Positions 39,508-46,640 of a stretch of 64,000 nt of DNA are shown piece by piece. The notes below the pieces were generated by a model. It searched no databases. It worked only from the letters and a program-made list of their open reading frames with translations, and was not told where the DNA came from. The translations under genes were made by a program, and so were the position numbers. How positions within the stretch are numbered: the first letter of the stretch is position 1; each line of letters starts with the position of its first letter. Origin of the DNA: Pelobacter sp. (GTDB lineage Bacteria > Desulfobacterota > Desulfuromonadia > Geobacterales > Pseudopelobacteraceae); NCBI GenBank assembly GCA_030824515.1, contig JAVBXN010000015.1:1-64000 (forward strand). Direction: 5' to 3'.

Positions 39508-41989
39508 TGTTGTTTAACGCTCCCAAATCCACCCCTGGCAATAGCCTCGACAGCTGCCCCATCAACCCATCCCCGGCCGTTCCGCCACCCGTCACCAAAA
39601 CATCCGGCACGATCTTGATCTTGCCGTTCTCGATGGCCGCCGCAATCAGTTCCACGATCTTGATCTGCTTGATGGCCTCTTCGCCGATTGCCTCCTGCTG
39701 CTTGTTGTAGGCCTGGGCGGTGGCTTCGCCGATGGCCGCGATCTTGGAGGCCTCGCCGTCGCCGATGGCTTTCAGGCGCTTGCCTTCGCCGATGCCGTCC
39801 AGCGCCTTGGATTCGGCGTTGCCCTCGGCCAGGGTGATCATCTCGGTCTTCCTCTGGGTGGCCACCTTCACTGCTATCTCCGAGGCAACCAGGGTCGGCT
39901 GCTGGTCGGCCGTGGCCCGCATCTTCTCCATCTCGGTACGCTCGGCCTGGGAGCGCTGTTCCATCTTGTACATCTCCTGCTGCTGCTCGGCGATGATGCG
40001 CTTGGTCTGGGTCTGCATCAGGTCTTCCGGTAGCTTGATCTGGCAGATCAGCACCGAGACGCACTCCACGTGGTAGCGCTCCAGGTCAATACGGGCGCGG
40101 GATTCGGCCTTGGTCTGCTCTTCCGAGCGGCTCTGCAGGAAGTTCATGGCCGAGGCGGTGGAGGCCTGATTGCGGAAGGACGAGTCAATCATGGGATGGA
40201 TGACGTGCAGGATCAGGTTGTCGATCGAACCGACCTTGGCCACCATGTAGGGGGCCTGGTCCGGGCGAACGCGGATGACGACCTTGACCGACACCTGGAT
40301 CGGGAATCCGTCCTTGGAGATGACCGTCAGCTGGTCGAAACGGGTCTCCGCCTGGTCGTCCCAGTCAATGGTGATGTTGGTGGTATCGATGATATAGCAC
40401 ATGAAGGCACGGCGGTTGAGGTAGTAGCGTCCCGGTCCGGCCACCTCCTCCTGGATGCCGCGGAAGCCCTTGGGTACCACGTACTTTTCCTTGCCCTCTT
40501 CCGCCGAGGCCCCGGCCTGGGTGGAACCGAGACGTTTTTTCATCTCCTCGGTCGGGTCCTCGCCCACGTTTGAGACGATCACGCCGACCTGGCCGCGCTC
40601 GATCACGGCTACATCATCCACTGACACGCTGAACATGAAGGGGTTGATGTAATAGGTGCCGGGGCGCAGCACGTCCAGCTGCGGGCCGCGTTGTCCCTGC
40701 TTGGTCAGGAAGGCCGAGCCGTCCTGGTAGTCGTTGTGGCCGGTGATGGGGGAGGCGACGTATTCCCGCTCCGGCAGCGGGATGCCGTCCAGTGCGGTGA
40801 CCAGGCCGATCTTGTTGGCCTCGATCACGGCGGCCGGCGCGATCTGGATGTTGAACAGGTTCAGGTTGATGCGGTAGGTACCGGGCAGCAGCACGTCTAT
40901 CTGCGGCCCCTTCTGGCCGCCGTTCTTCAGGAAGGACTCGCCGTTCTCATAGTTGGAATGTCCCGTAACGCTCTGGGCCAGCAGCCTGCCCATGGGGATC
41001 GGTGCGCCGTCCTGGGCGGTGACCATGCCGACCTCGCCCTTGGCGATCACCACCGCCGCGGCCTTGGTGATCTTGAACAGGTTGGGATGGATACGGTAGA
41101 CGCCCGGCGGCAGGATCTCGGTCTGGGGGCCTTTCTGACCGCCGTTCCTGATGAAGTCCTGGCCGGACTGGAAGGAGTTGTGGCCAGGCACCACGGTGGC
41201 GAAGATGCGCCCGGCCGGGATGGCAGATCCGTCGGCAGACTCCACCAGGCCGATCTCGCCGTCGCCGATCTTGGTGGCCGAACTCTTGGTGACCTTGAAC
41301 AGGTAGGGGTTGATGCGGTAGTTGCCGGGGGGGATGATCTCGATCTGCGGCCCCTTCTGGCCGCCGTTGTTGATGAAAATATCACCGTTCTGGAAGGAAG
41401 AGTGCCCCTCCACCGCCTGGGCGAAGATCTTCCCCTCGGGGATGGCCACGCCGTCCACCGACTCGACGATGCCGATCTCGAAGTCCTTGATCTCGGTGAC
41501 GTTGCCCTTGGTCAGCTTGAACAGGTAGGGGTTGATGCGGTACTTGCCCGGCGGCAGGATCTCGATCTGTGGTCCCTTCTGGCCGCCGTTTTTGATGAAG
41601 GCCTCGCCGTCCTGGAAGGAGTTGTGACCAGCCACCACGGCGGCAAAGATCCGTCCGGACGGGATCGAAGAGCCGTCCACCGACTCGATCAGGCCGATCT
41701 CGTTTTCCAAAATTTCGGTGAAGACGCTCTTGGTGGCCGTGTAGATGAACGGGATCAGGAAATGCAGGCCGGGTCCCAGTGTTCGGGCCTGGATGCCGAC
41801 CTCGTTGCCCAGCGCCACCACGCGCCCCTGGGGCATCTTGCTGCCGAACCAGCGCCGTTCGATCAGCGCGATCTCGTTGCCACCGACGATCACCACCGAG
41901 TTCCATAGCAGAACCGCGATAACGGCAATGGCGAAGAGGTAGTAATAATGGTTGCCTATCCAGATAAACAGGGCTGCGGGGTCGTTCAT
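39500..41989 (-). CDS. SPFH/flotillin-like membrane protein with five tandem 74-residue repeats
   Basis: The 829-residue protein has one N-terminal membrane helix (about 15-36), then five tandem copies of a 74-residue unit. Each starts EIGL(I/V)ESxDG and contains the constant NGGQKGPQ and PPGxYRINPYLFK phrases (about residues 95-465). Next come an SPFH/Band 7 domain (about 520-680, LTVISKDGFPIQVSVKVVIRVRPDQ) and a flotillin-like coiled coil (EQQQEMYKMEQRSQ, GEGKRLKAIGDGEASKIAAIGEAT). The protein should assemble as a membrane-bound ring or scaffold. The repeats resemble the N-terminal SPFH segment and may be serial duplications of it. M48 peptidase and DUF898 genes lie upstream on the same strand. 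Confidence 0.88.
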   Translation of the reverse strand: MNDPAALFIWIGNHYYYLFAIAVIAVLLWNSVVIVGGNEIALIERRWFGSKMPQGRVVALGNEVGIQARTLGPGLHFLIPFIYTATKSVFTEILENEIGLIESVDGSSIPSGRIFAAVVAGHNSFQDGEAFIKNGGQKGPQIEILPPGKYRINPYLFKLTKGNVTEIKDFEIGIVESVDGVAIPEGKIFAQAVEGHSSFQNGDIFINNGGQKGPQIEIIPPGNYRINPYLFKVTKSSATKIGDGEIGLVESADGSAIPAGRIFATVVPGHNSFQSGQDFIRNGGQKGPQTEILPPGVYRIHPNLFKITKAAAVVIAKGEVGMVTAQDGAPIPMGRLLAQSVTGHSNYENGESFLKNGGQKGPQIDVLLPGTYRINLNLFNIQIAPAAVIEANKIGLVTALDGIPLPEREYVASPITGHNDYQDGSAFLTKQGQRGPQLDVLRPGTYYINPFMFSVSVDDVAVIERGQVGVIVSNVGEDPTEEMKKRLGSTQAGASAEEGKEKYVVPKGFRGIQEEVAGPGRYYLNRRAFMCYIIDTTNITIDWDDQAETRFDQLTVISKDGFPIQVSVKVVIRVRPDQAPYMVAKVGSIDNLILHVIHPMIDSSFRNQASTASAMNFLQSRSEEQTKAESRARIDLERYHVECVSVLICQIKLPEDLMQTQTKRIIAEQQQEMYKMEQRSQAERTEMEKMRATADQQPTLVASEIAVKVATQRKTEMITLAEGNAESKALDGIGEGKRLKAIGDGEASKIAAIGEATAQAYNKQQEAIGEEAIKQIKIVELIAAAIENGKIKIVPDVLVTGGGTAGDGLMGQLSRLLPGVDLGALNNKG

Positions 41990-42052
41990 GTGTTCCTCCT
42001 TGGGTGTTGGCCTATTTCATTGTGATGTGCAAAACCAATACAAATTCTTGTT

Positions 42053-42200
42053 TCACGCGACGACGCAACGACACAACGAAAATCTCAAAAAAACATCTGG
42101 AGGTGCGCCTTGTTGCGACAACGCAACGAAAATCGGATGACTACGAGACGTAATTCAAATTTACATTTAGTTTAAAGCCTTTCGTTGCGTCGTCGCGTGA
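42053..42200. repeat. Inverted repeat with CGACGACGCAACGA arms
   Basis: Nineteen-base perfect arms TCACGCGACGACGCAACGA (42053-42071) and its complement (42182-42200) enclose about 110 bases with a further CGACAACGCAACGAAAA copy. It lies between the M48 gene and the SPFH gene and carries no coding frame. Confidence 0.85.
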
Positions 42201-42256
42201 GGCTGTCCTTTTTCGGGATGATCAGTCGGCCTGATCAATGTTTACCTTTTGCCCCG

Positions 42257-43303
42257 CTACTCGCCGCCCGCCTTCAAGATCCGCCGGATGCGGTCGCCGG
42301 TGTCCGGGTGGGTCGATAGGTAGTTGCGCGCCGGGCTTCCGCCGTCGGCCGCTTTGCCCTGGCGCACATCCAGCTGGGCCTGCAGCCGCCCCAGGATTTC
42401 GGCATAGCGCCGTGGCGAAATTCCGGCGCTCTTCATCCAGGCTATGGCCGCATTGTCCGCCTCGCGCTCGAATTCTCTTGAGAAGGAGGCGTCCACCAGC
42501 ACCGTCGGCAGCGTGGCCGCCAGCGAGGTGATCGACACCAGGTCGCCGGTCAGGGTGGCCACGATCAGTCCGGCGGCCGAACTCTGCATTATGTGGCGCA
42601 TGATGTGCCGGCCGCGCACGTGCCCCAGTTCGTGGGCCAGGATCGCGGCGATCTCGTCGTCCTGCCTGGCCAGATCGACCAGCTCGTCGGTGATTACCAC
42701 TATACCGGAGGGGAGCGCGAAGGCGTTGGCGCCGATGGCGGGGCTGGAGCGAAACTCCAGGCGATAGCCGTTTGCGTCAGCTCCCGGTCCGGCCACGCGT
42801 CGGAACAGGGCCGACAGCTGATCGCGGCGCTCCTTTTTGAGGGTGGAGGGTTTCATCAGGATGCGGTCCAGCGTGGCCAACGATTCGCGCCCGAGCATGG
42901 TCTCGGTGGCAGGGGGCAGCGCCAGCGCCGCGCGCCTGGCCAGGGAAGGGACGCCGAACTGCAGGAACAGCAGCACCACCAGCACGGTCAGCGCCACTGC
43001 CGCCAGCGCCAGCGGCAGGCTCTTCTCCCAGCGCAAAAGCAGTCCCCGTGAGCTTCCGGCTCCGTTGGCACGCTCCAGCTCCGCCAGGATTTCCATGTCG
43101 TCCAGCTCGCAGAGTCCGCCGTCCGGCAGGCGCACCGTGCGGCGGACCGAGCCCACGCCTGGCGGTATTATCAGCTCCGCCGCCGGAAAACAAAGCTCCG
43201 CTCCCTCGCAGCGGATGGTCACGCTTCCGCCCTCCAGCGTCAGCAGGGCCTGGCGGCGGGTGGAAACCCTGCCGTCGAAATATGCGACCGTGGCCGATTT
43301 CAT
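42257..43303 (-). CDS. M48-family membrane-linked metallopeptidase
   Basis: The 348-residue protein has a beta-rich N-terminal domain (about 1-85), one membrane helix (about 95-120, ALAAVALTVLVVLLFLQFG) and an M48 peptidase domain. It contains AILAHELGHVRGRH (HEXXH) and the third ligand EFEREADNAA. The active site should face the cytoplasm or periplasm depending on topology. Relatives such as HtpX degrade misfolded membrane proteins. It follows the YjgN-like gene with 19 bases between and is upstream of the SPFH gene, in a probable membrane-quality-control group. Confidence 0.9.
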   Translation of the reverse strand: MKSATVAYFDGRVSTRRQALLTLEGGSVTIRCEGAELCFPAAELIIPPGVGSVRRTVRLPDGGLCELDDMEILAELERANGAGSSRGLLLRWEKSLPLALAAVALTVLVVLLFLQFGVPSLARRAALALPPATETMLGRESLATLDRILMKPSTLKKERRDQLSALFRRVAGPGADANGYRLEFRSSPAIGANAFALPSGIVVITDELVDLARQDDEIAAILAHELGHVRGRHIMRHIMQSSAAGLIVATLTGDLVSITSLAATLPTVLVDASFSREFEREADNAAIAWMKSAGISPRRYAEILGRLQAQLDVRQGKAADGGSPARNYLSTHPDTGDRIRRILKAGGE

Positions 43304-43322
43304 CGAGTTCCCGGCTCAGTCG

Positions 43323-44621
43323 TCACAGCGCGATCTCGATCGGCATGTCAAACACGTCGCCGAACTCGTCACCGGCTGCGCCGACCCCGGCCGTGCCGGC
43401 CGCGGCCAGCACGTTGTCCAGCCCGTCCGTGGTTGCCAGCTCCAGATGCTCGAAGCGGTAGCGGGCCAGGCGCACCGTGGCCCAGGGAACCATCAGCCCC
43501 AGTGTGAAGAGGATCGCCAGTGCGTTGGTCACGAACAGTAGCGCCATGTCCCGGGTGCGGAGCGTGCTGCGGAAACTGCCGCCCGCGAGGCCGGTGCCGT
43601 TCCAGCTCAGGTTGGCCAGCGCGGTCTGGCCGTAGACCATCAGGATGAAATAGACCAGCGGCAGCGTCAGCATCGGCAGCAGTGCCAGGCCTTTCGGCGA
43701 CCAGCGCCCGGCGGCGCCCGCGGCAGCGGCCTGGACTCCGCCGGTCATGGCGGTGATGATGCCGATCAGGCCAAAGATGGCGACAAAACCGAGCACTGCT
43801 TTTAGGGCGAACAGGTAGAAATCCTTGACCGTCGCGTTGAAGGTGAAGGGCGTCGAACCATAGCTGCTGTTTTCGACCACGAACTTTTTCTGGCGGTAGA
43901 GCATGTACGGCGACAGCAGGCCGAGGGTCAGCACCGAGAGGATCGACAGCCCGGCAAAGACAATGTAGGCCTGGCGGTAGTCGGGGCGGAAGCCGAAGCG
44001 GATGTTGCGGTAGGAGGAGTTGGCGGCGTTGAAGATCCGGGAACGGACCAGCAGCCAGGGAAAGGCCAGAAACACGAGCAGCGCGATGACGATGCTCAGG
44101 ATCGGGCTGATGTTGGTGGCGATGCTGTAGAGTATGAAGGCCCCGGCGGCGATCAGCCACCCCTTGAAGAGCGCCATCGGGTCGGCCAGGTATTCGAACG
44201 GCTGACCGTGCAGCGTGGTGCTGCCGTAGAAGAAGCAGCGTTTGCGGACCTTGGCCCAGGCCGAATAGAATCCGACCGTAACGATCTTGAGCAGTGTGTT
44301 GACGACCCAGATGCCGAAGTAGTCTCTGGCGCTGCCGTGAAAGGAAAAGGCGAGAGTGCGTGGCGTGGGGCCGGCTGGCGCCCGGGGCGGTTCCGGAGGA
44401 CGGGGAGCAGCGGTGTCGTCCGTATCCGCGGCTGGCTGCGGCGGTGGAAGACGGTCCGACTCCAGGGGGGGCACCTCCGTTCGCATGGTTTCGGCGTTGA
44501 GCGGGAAAGCCTGCTTGCACCTGGGGCAGGTGGCCTTGCCGGCGCCGTCCGGGATGGCGCTCTTGGGGACGGTTCTGGAAAACGCGCAGTGGGGACAGAC
44601 GATCGTCAGCTGATCTGGCAT
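43323..44621 (-). CDS. YjgN/DUF898-family membrane protein with zinc-ribbon N-terminus
   Basis: The ATG at 44621 (with GGGAGG upstream) opens a 432-residue protein. It has an N-terminal zinc ribbon (CPHCAFS, then CPRCKQAFPL, about residues 10-40), a Pro/Glu-rich linker, and a DUF898/YjgN region beginning FSFHGSARDYFGIWVVNTLLK with six or so membrane helices. A GTG at 44627 lies within the ribosome-binding site and is unlikely. The function of DUF898 is unknown. The last residues overlap no gene, and the M48 peptidase gene starts 20 bases after it. Confidence 0.87.
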   Translation of the reverse strand: MPDQLTIVCPHCAFSRTVPKSAIPDGAGKATCPRCKQAFPLNAETMRTEVPPLESDRLPPPQPAADTDDTAAPRPPEPPRAPAGPTPRTLAFSFHGSARDYFGIWVVNTLLKIVTVGFYSAWAKVRKRCFFYGSTTLHGQPFEYLADPMALFKGWLIAAGAFILYSIATNISPILSIVIALLVFLAFPWLLVRSRIFNAANSSYRNIRFGFRPDYRQAYIVFAGLSILSVLTLGLLSPYMLYRQKKFVVENSSYGSTPFTFNATVKDFYLFALKAVLGFVAIFGLIGIITAMTGGVQAAAAGAAGRWSPKGLALLPMLTLPLVYFILMVYGQTALANLSWNGTGLAGGSFRSTLRTRDMALLFVTNALAILFTLGLMVPWATVRLARYRFEHLELATTDGLDNVLAAAGTAGVGAAGDEFGDVFDMPIEIAL

Positions 44622-44640
44622 GAACACCTCCCGGGTTATT

Positions 44641-44759
44641 CCGATTCCATATCAAGGCCCTCTCTTCGTTGGCTCGTCTTCGGTAGCTCAACGTACGTAT
44701 TTGTACGCCTCGCTGCCTCAATCCTTGCCGCCTTGAGATCATCCTTGATATGGAATCGG
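44641..44759. repeat. Inverted repeat with CCGATTCCATATCAAGG arms
   Basis: Perfect 17-base arms at 44641-44657 and 44743-44759 enclose about 85 bases with an inner CGTACGTATTTGTACG hairpin. It lies in the leader of the DUF898 gene and is unlike the other repeats in the window. Confidence 0.85.
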
Positions 44760-45108
44760 TATCAGTCACTATTGCATTAATTATCCATTACATGAATGTC
44801 TTGCCTAACGCATTTTACTGCAGCAATCAAGTGTAAATTCGTATAGTTAGCTTTTTAATAAAGTGTAAAGTTTCTTTCCACTCTCATGAAAACCGCAAGC
44901 AGATCAAGGGGTTATAAAAGTGTAAAGTTTCTTTTCAGTTGCTGTAACTTGCAGTATTTACACATGATTTTAAAATTGAAGTTTTTTGGGAAAAACTTTG
45001 CGGAAGGATGCTTTCGGGGGTTTTTGTCCGCGGGTGCCGGCAAATCGTACCCAAAACCGGCAGGTATCGTGTCGGGATGAGTGAGATGTGGTAGATGCGT
45101 TGCTGGTA
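44760..45108. other. AT-rich intergenic region
   Basis: About 350 bases with no recognised gene between the inverted repeat and the small protein at 45109. The string AAGTGTAAAGTTTCTTT occurs twice (about 44860-44880 and 44915-44935), a direct repeat that might be regulatory. A 64-residue frame at 44886-45080 is not convincing. Confidence 0.45.
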
Positions 45109-45564
45109 CTAGCGGGTGTAGGGCTTGGAGTTGTCGTAGACGCGGGCATGCTGCGTCCGCCGGTCGGCGACCTGCGTGGTTACTTCGTGGCGTTCGACCT
45201 TCTTGTTGACGATCAGTTCCTCGTAGCCGACATAACCCGATTTTGCCAGTTCGGCCACAATCTTGACGAACTGTTCCTTGTCCGCCGGCGACAGGGAATG
45301 AAAGGTGTCGAAACGCCCGCTTTTGCCCAGATTGTAGAAGTCGTCGACCGCGGTGAACACGTCGCGCGACACGGAAAATTCGACCGATACCGCATCGTTT
45401 GCGCCGGGCTTGACCGCCTGGCTCTCCGTTGTCGGCGACGGGTCTTGCGAATCCGCGACTCCCTGCTGGCGGAGCTGCCGGTTTGCCTGGAGTTGCGATC
45501 GGGTTGCTGTCTCCGCGCCTGACAGCATCTGATCACGCAGTGCAGAAAGTGTGGTAATCATCAC
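45109..45564 (-). CDS. Hypothetical soluble protein
   Basis: The 151-residue protein follows GGAGG. It has no signal peptide. The N-terminal about 55 residues are polar and disordered (Gln, Ser, Thr rich). The folded part (about 60-130) includes VEFSVSRDVFTAVDDFYNLGKSGRF and SLSPADKEQFVKIVAELAKSG, a helical region. No family is recognised, although flagellar-type small proteins have similar composition. ATG codons at 45564 and 45561 are adjacent and either may be used. It stands alone with AT-rich flanks. Confidence 0.6.
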   Translation of the reverse strand: MMITTLSALRDQMLSGAETATRSQLQANRQLRQQGVADSQDPSPTTESQAVKPGANDAVSVEFSVSRDVFTAVDDFYNLGKSGRFDTFHSLSPADKEQFVKIVAELAKSGYVGYEELIVNKKVERHEVTTQVADRRTQHARVYDNSKPYTR

Positions 45565-45633
45565 AGTCCTCCTTTCCTTATTATATTCATCGGGATCGGA
45601 TATTGAAACTGTAATTAATCGTTTGTACCGTAG

Positions 45634-45966
45634 TCAGCGCGCAAAACCGCCGGTACGCACTTCCGCCAGGATTCCGTTGCGGAAGATCAGCGTGTGCAGC
45701 AGCGTTGAGCCCTGGTTGTAGGCCCATTCCTGGACTTCAACGTAGACGACCTTTGACGATCGTCTGCCGTCCGCCGAGTTGAAGTCGGCTTCCATCGGTT
45801 CCTCGCGTTTGTACGAGAAGGCGGGCGGGTCGCATTTGGCGGCAACGGTGGAGATGCTGTCTCCGGTGGAGACGATGCTGCCATTCGGGCAGCGGAAGTT
45901 GTCGGCGAATGATTGAACCGCGGAAAGCGAGATAATCACGGCACAGATGGCGAAGATTCTTTTCAT
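45634..45966 (-). CDS. DUF2845-like exported protein
   Basis: The 110-residue protein has a signal peptide ending in QSFADNF (about residue 21) and a two-Cys beta domain: FRCPNGSIVSTGDSISTVAAKCDPP and the C-terminal EWAYNQGSTLLHTLIFRNGILAEV, a pattern characteristic of DUF2845. The Cys pair probably forms a disulfide in the periplasm. The family function is unknown. It starts 21 bases after the DUF4124-like gene, so the two probably form an operon of small exported proteins. Confidence 0.78.
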   Translation of the reverse strand: MKRIFAICAVIISLSAVQSFADNFRCPNGSIVSTGDSISTVAAKCDPPAFSYKREEPMEADFNSADGRRSSKVVYVEVQEWAYNQGSTLLHTLIFRNGILAEVRTGGFAR

Positions 45967-45987
45967 GGTCTTTTCTCCCCGGTACTG

Positions 45988-46362
45988 CTACTCAAAGCGG
46001 CGTTTGACCTCGCCGGTAGTCTCGTCCATCTCGATCACCAGTGTCTGTCCCTTTTTGGCCTGTTTCTTTTGCTTTGGTTCCTGTTGTTCCGTCCTGGCCG
46101 ACTCCCGCTGTTCATACTGTTCCCTGGCGGCCGCCTGGCGCTTGGCCAGCGGGTCCCTGGCCTCCAGGTCCTTGTCCCAGGTTACCTTGACTCGCTTGTG
46201 GTATTTTTTGGGGATGTCCTCGAAGCGGTTGGTGATGATCAACGCGCCGCTGTCATCCTTGTACTTGAAAAAATCGGCCCGGGCCACGAGTGGGGCCAGC
46301 ATCATCAGGGCAGCCGCAAGGCAAGCGGCCCTGGCGCTTGGAACGAATGACGGAATTTTCAC
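45988..46362 (-). CDS. DUF4124-like exported protein
   Basis: The 124-residue protein has an N-terminal signal segment (about 1-29, ending in VARADFFKYKD) and a short DUF4124-like region FFKYKDDSGALIITNRFEDIPKKY. It is followed by a highly charged Gln/Lys/Glu-rich tail (KRQAAAREQYEQRESARTEQ). DUF4124 occurs at the start of many periplasmic proteins and binds unknown partners. A short C-terminal LVIEMDETTGEVKRRFE segment closes it. Probably cotranscribed with the downstream DUF2845-like gene. Confidence 0.78.
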   Translation of the reverse strand: MKIPSFVPSARAACLAAALMMLAPLVARADFFKYKDDSGALIITNRFEDIPKKYHKRVKVTWDKDLEARDPLAKRQAAAREQYEQRESARTEQQEPKQKKQAKKGQTLVIEMDETTGEVKRRFE

Positions 46363-46400
46363 GACAACTCCTTTTTAGAGAAATTTAAGCCTTATTAACG

Positions 46401-46566
46401 GCAGTTAACCGCCGAGAAAATCGGATGCACGCCGATAAAACCTGGACTTAAATCAAAAAGTTAATCACCTTCTGGGTTAAACCAGTATTTTGTTCAAGGT
46501 TTTGATTTCTCGCTTAGAAGCGCCTACTCTGGCGGCGTGTATCGGCGTTCATCGGCGGTTAACTGC
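46401..46566. repeat. Inverted repeat with GCAGTTAACCGCCGA arms
   Basis: Perfect 15-base arms at 46401-46415 and 46552-46566 flank a core carrying GCCGATA/TATCGGC halves and the shared 15-base element at 46511-46525. It fills most of the gap between the DUF4124-like gene and the Aas-like gene. Confidence 0.85.
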
Positions 46567-46640
46567 TTTATTTCTGATTAAGAGTATTGCCGGATTCAAA
46601 TATATCAGCAGCTGATTAAATACACGACTTTCGGTAATGG

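Noticed and set aside
40691-41908. 405-residue plus-strand ORF with internal repeats
   Set aside because: Antisense to the SPFH repeat gene; its repeats are only the mirror of the tandem units.
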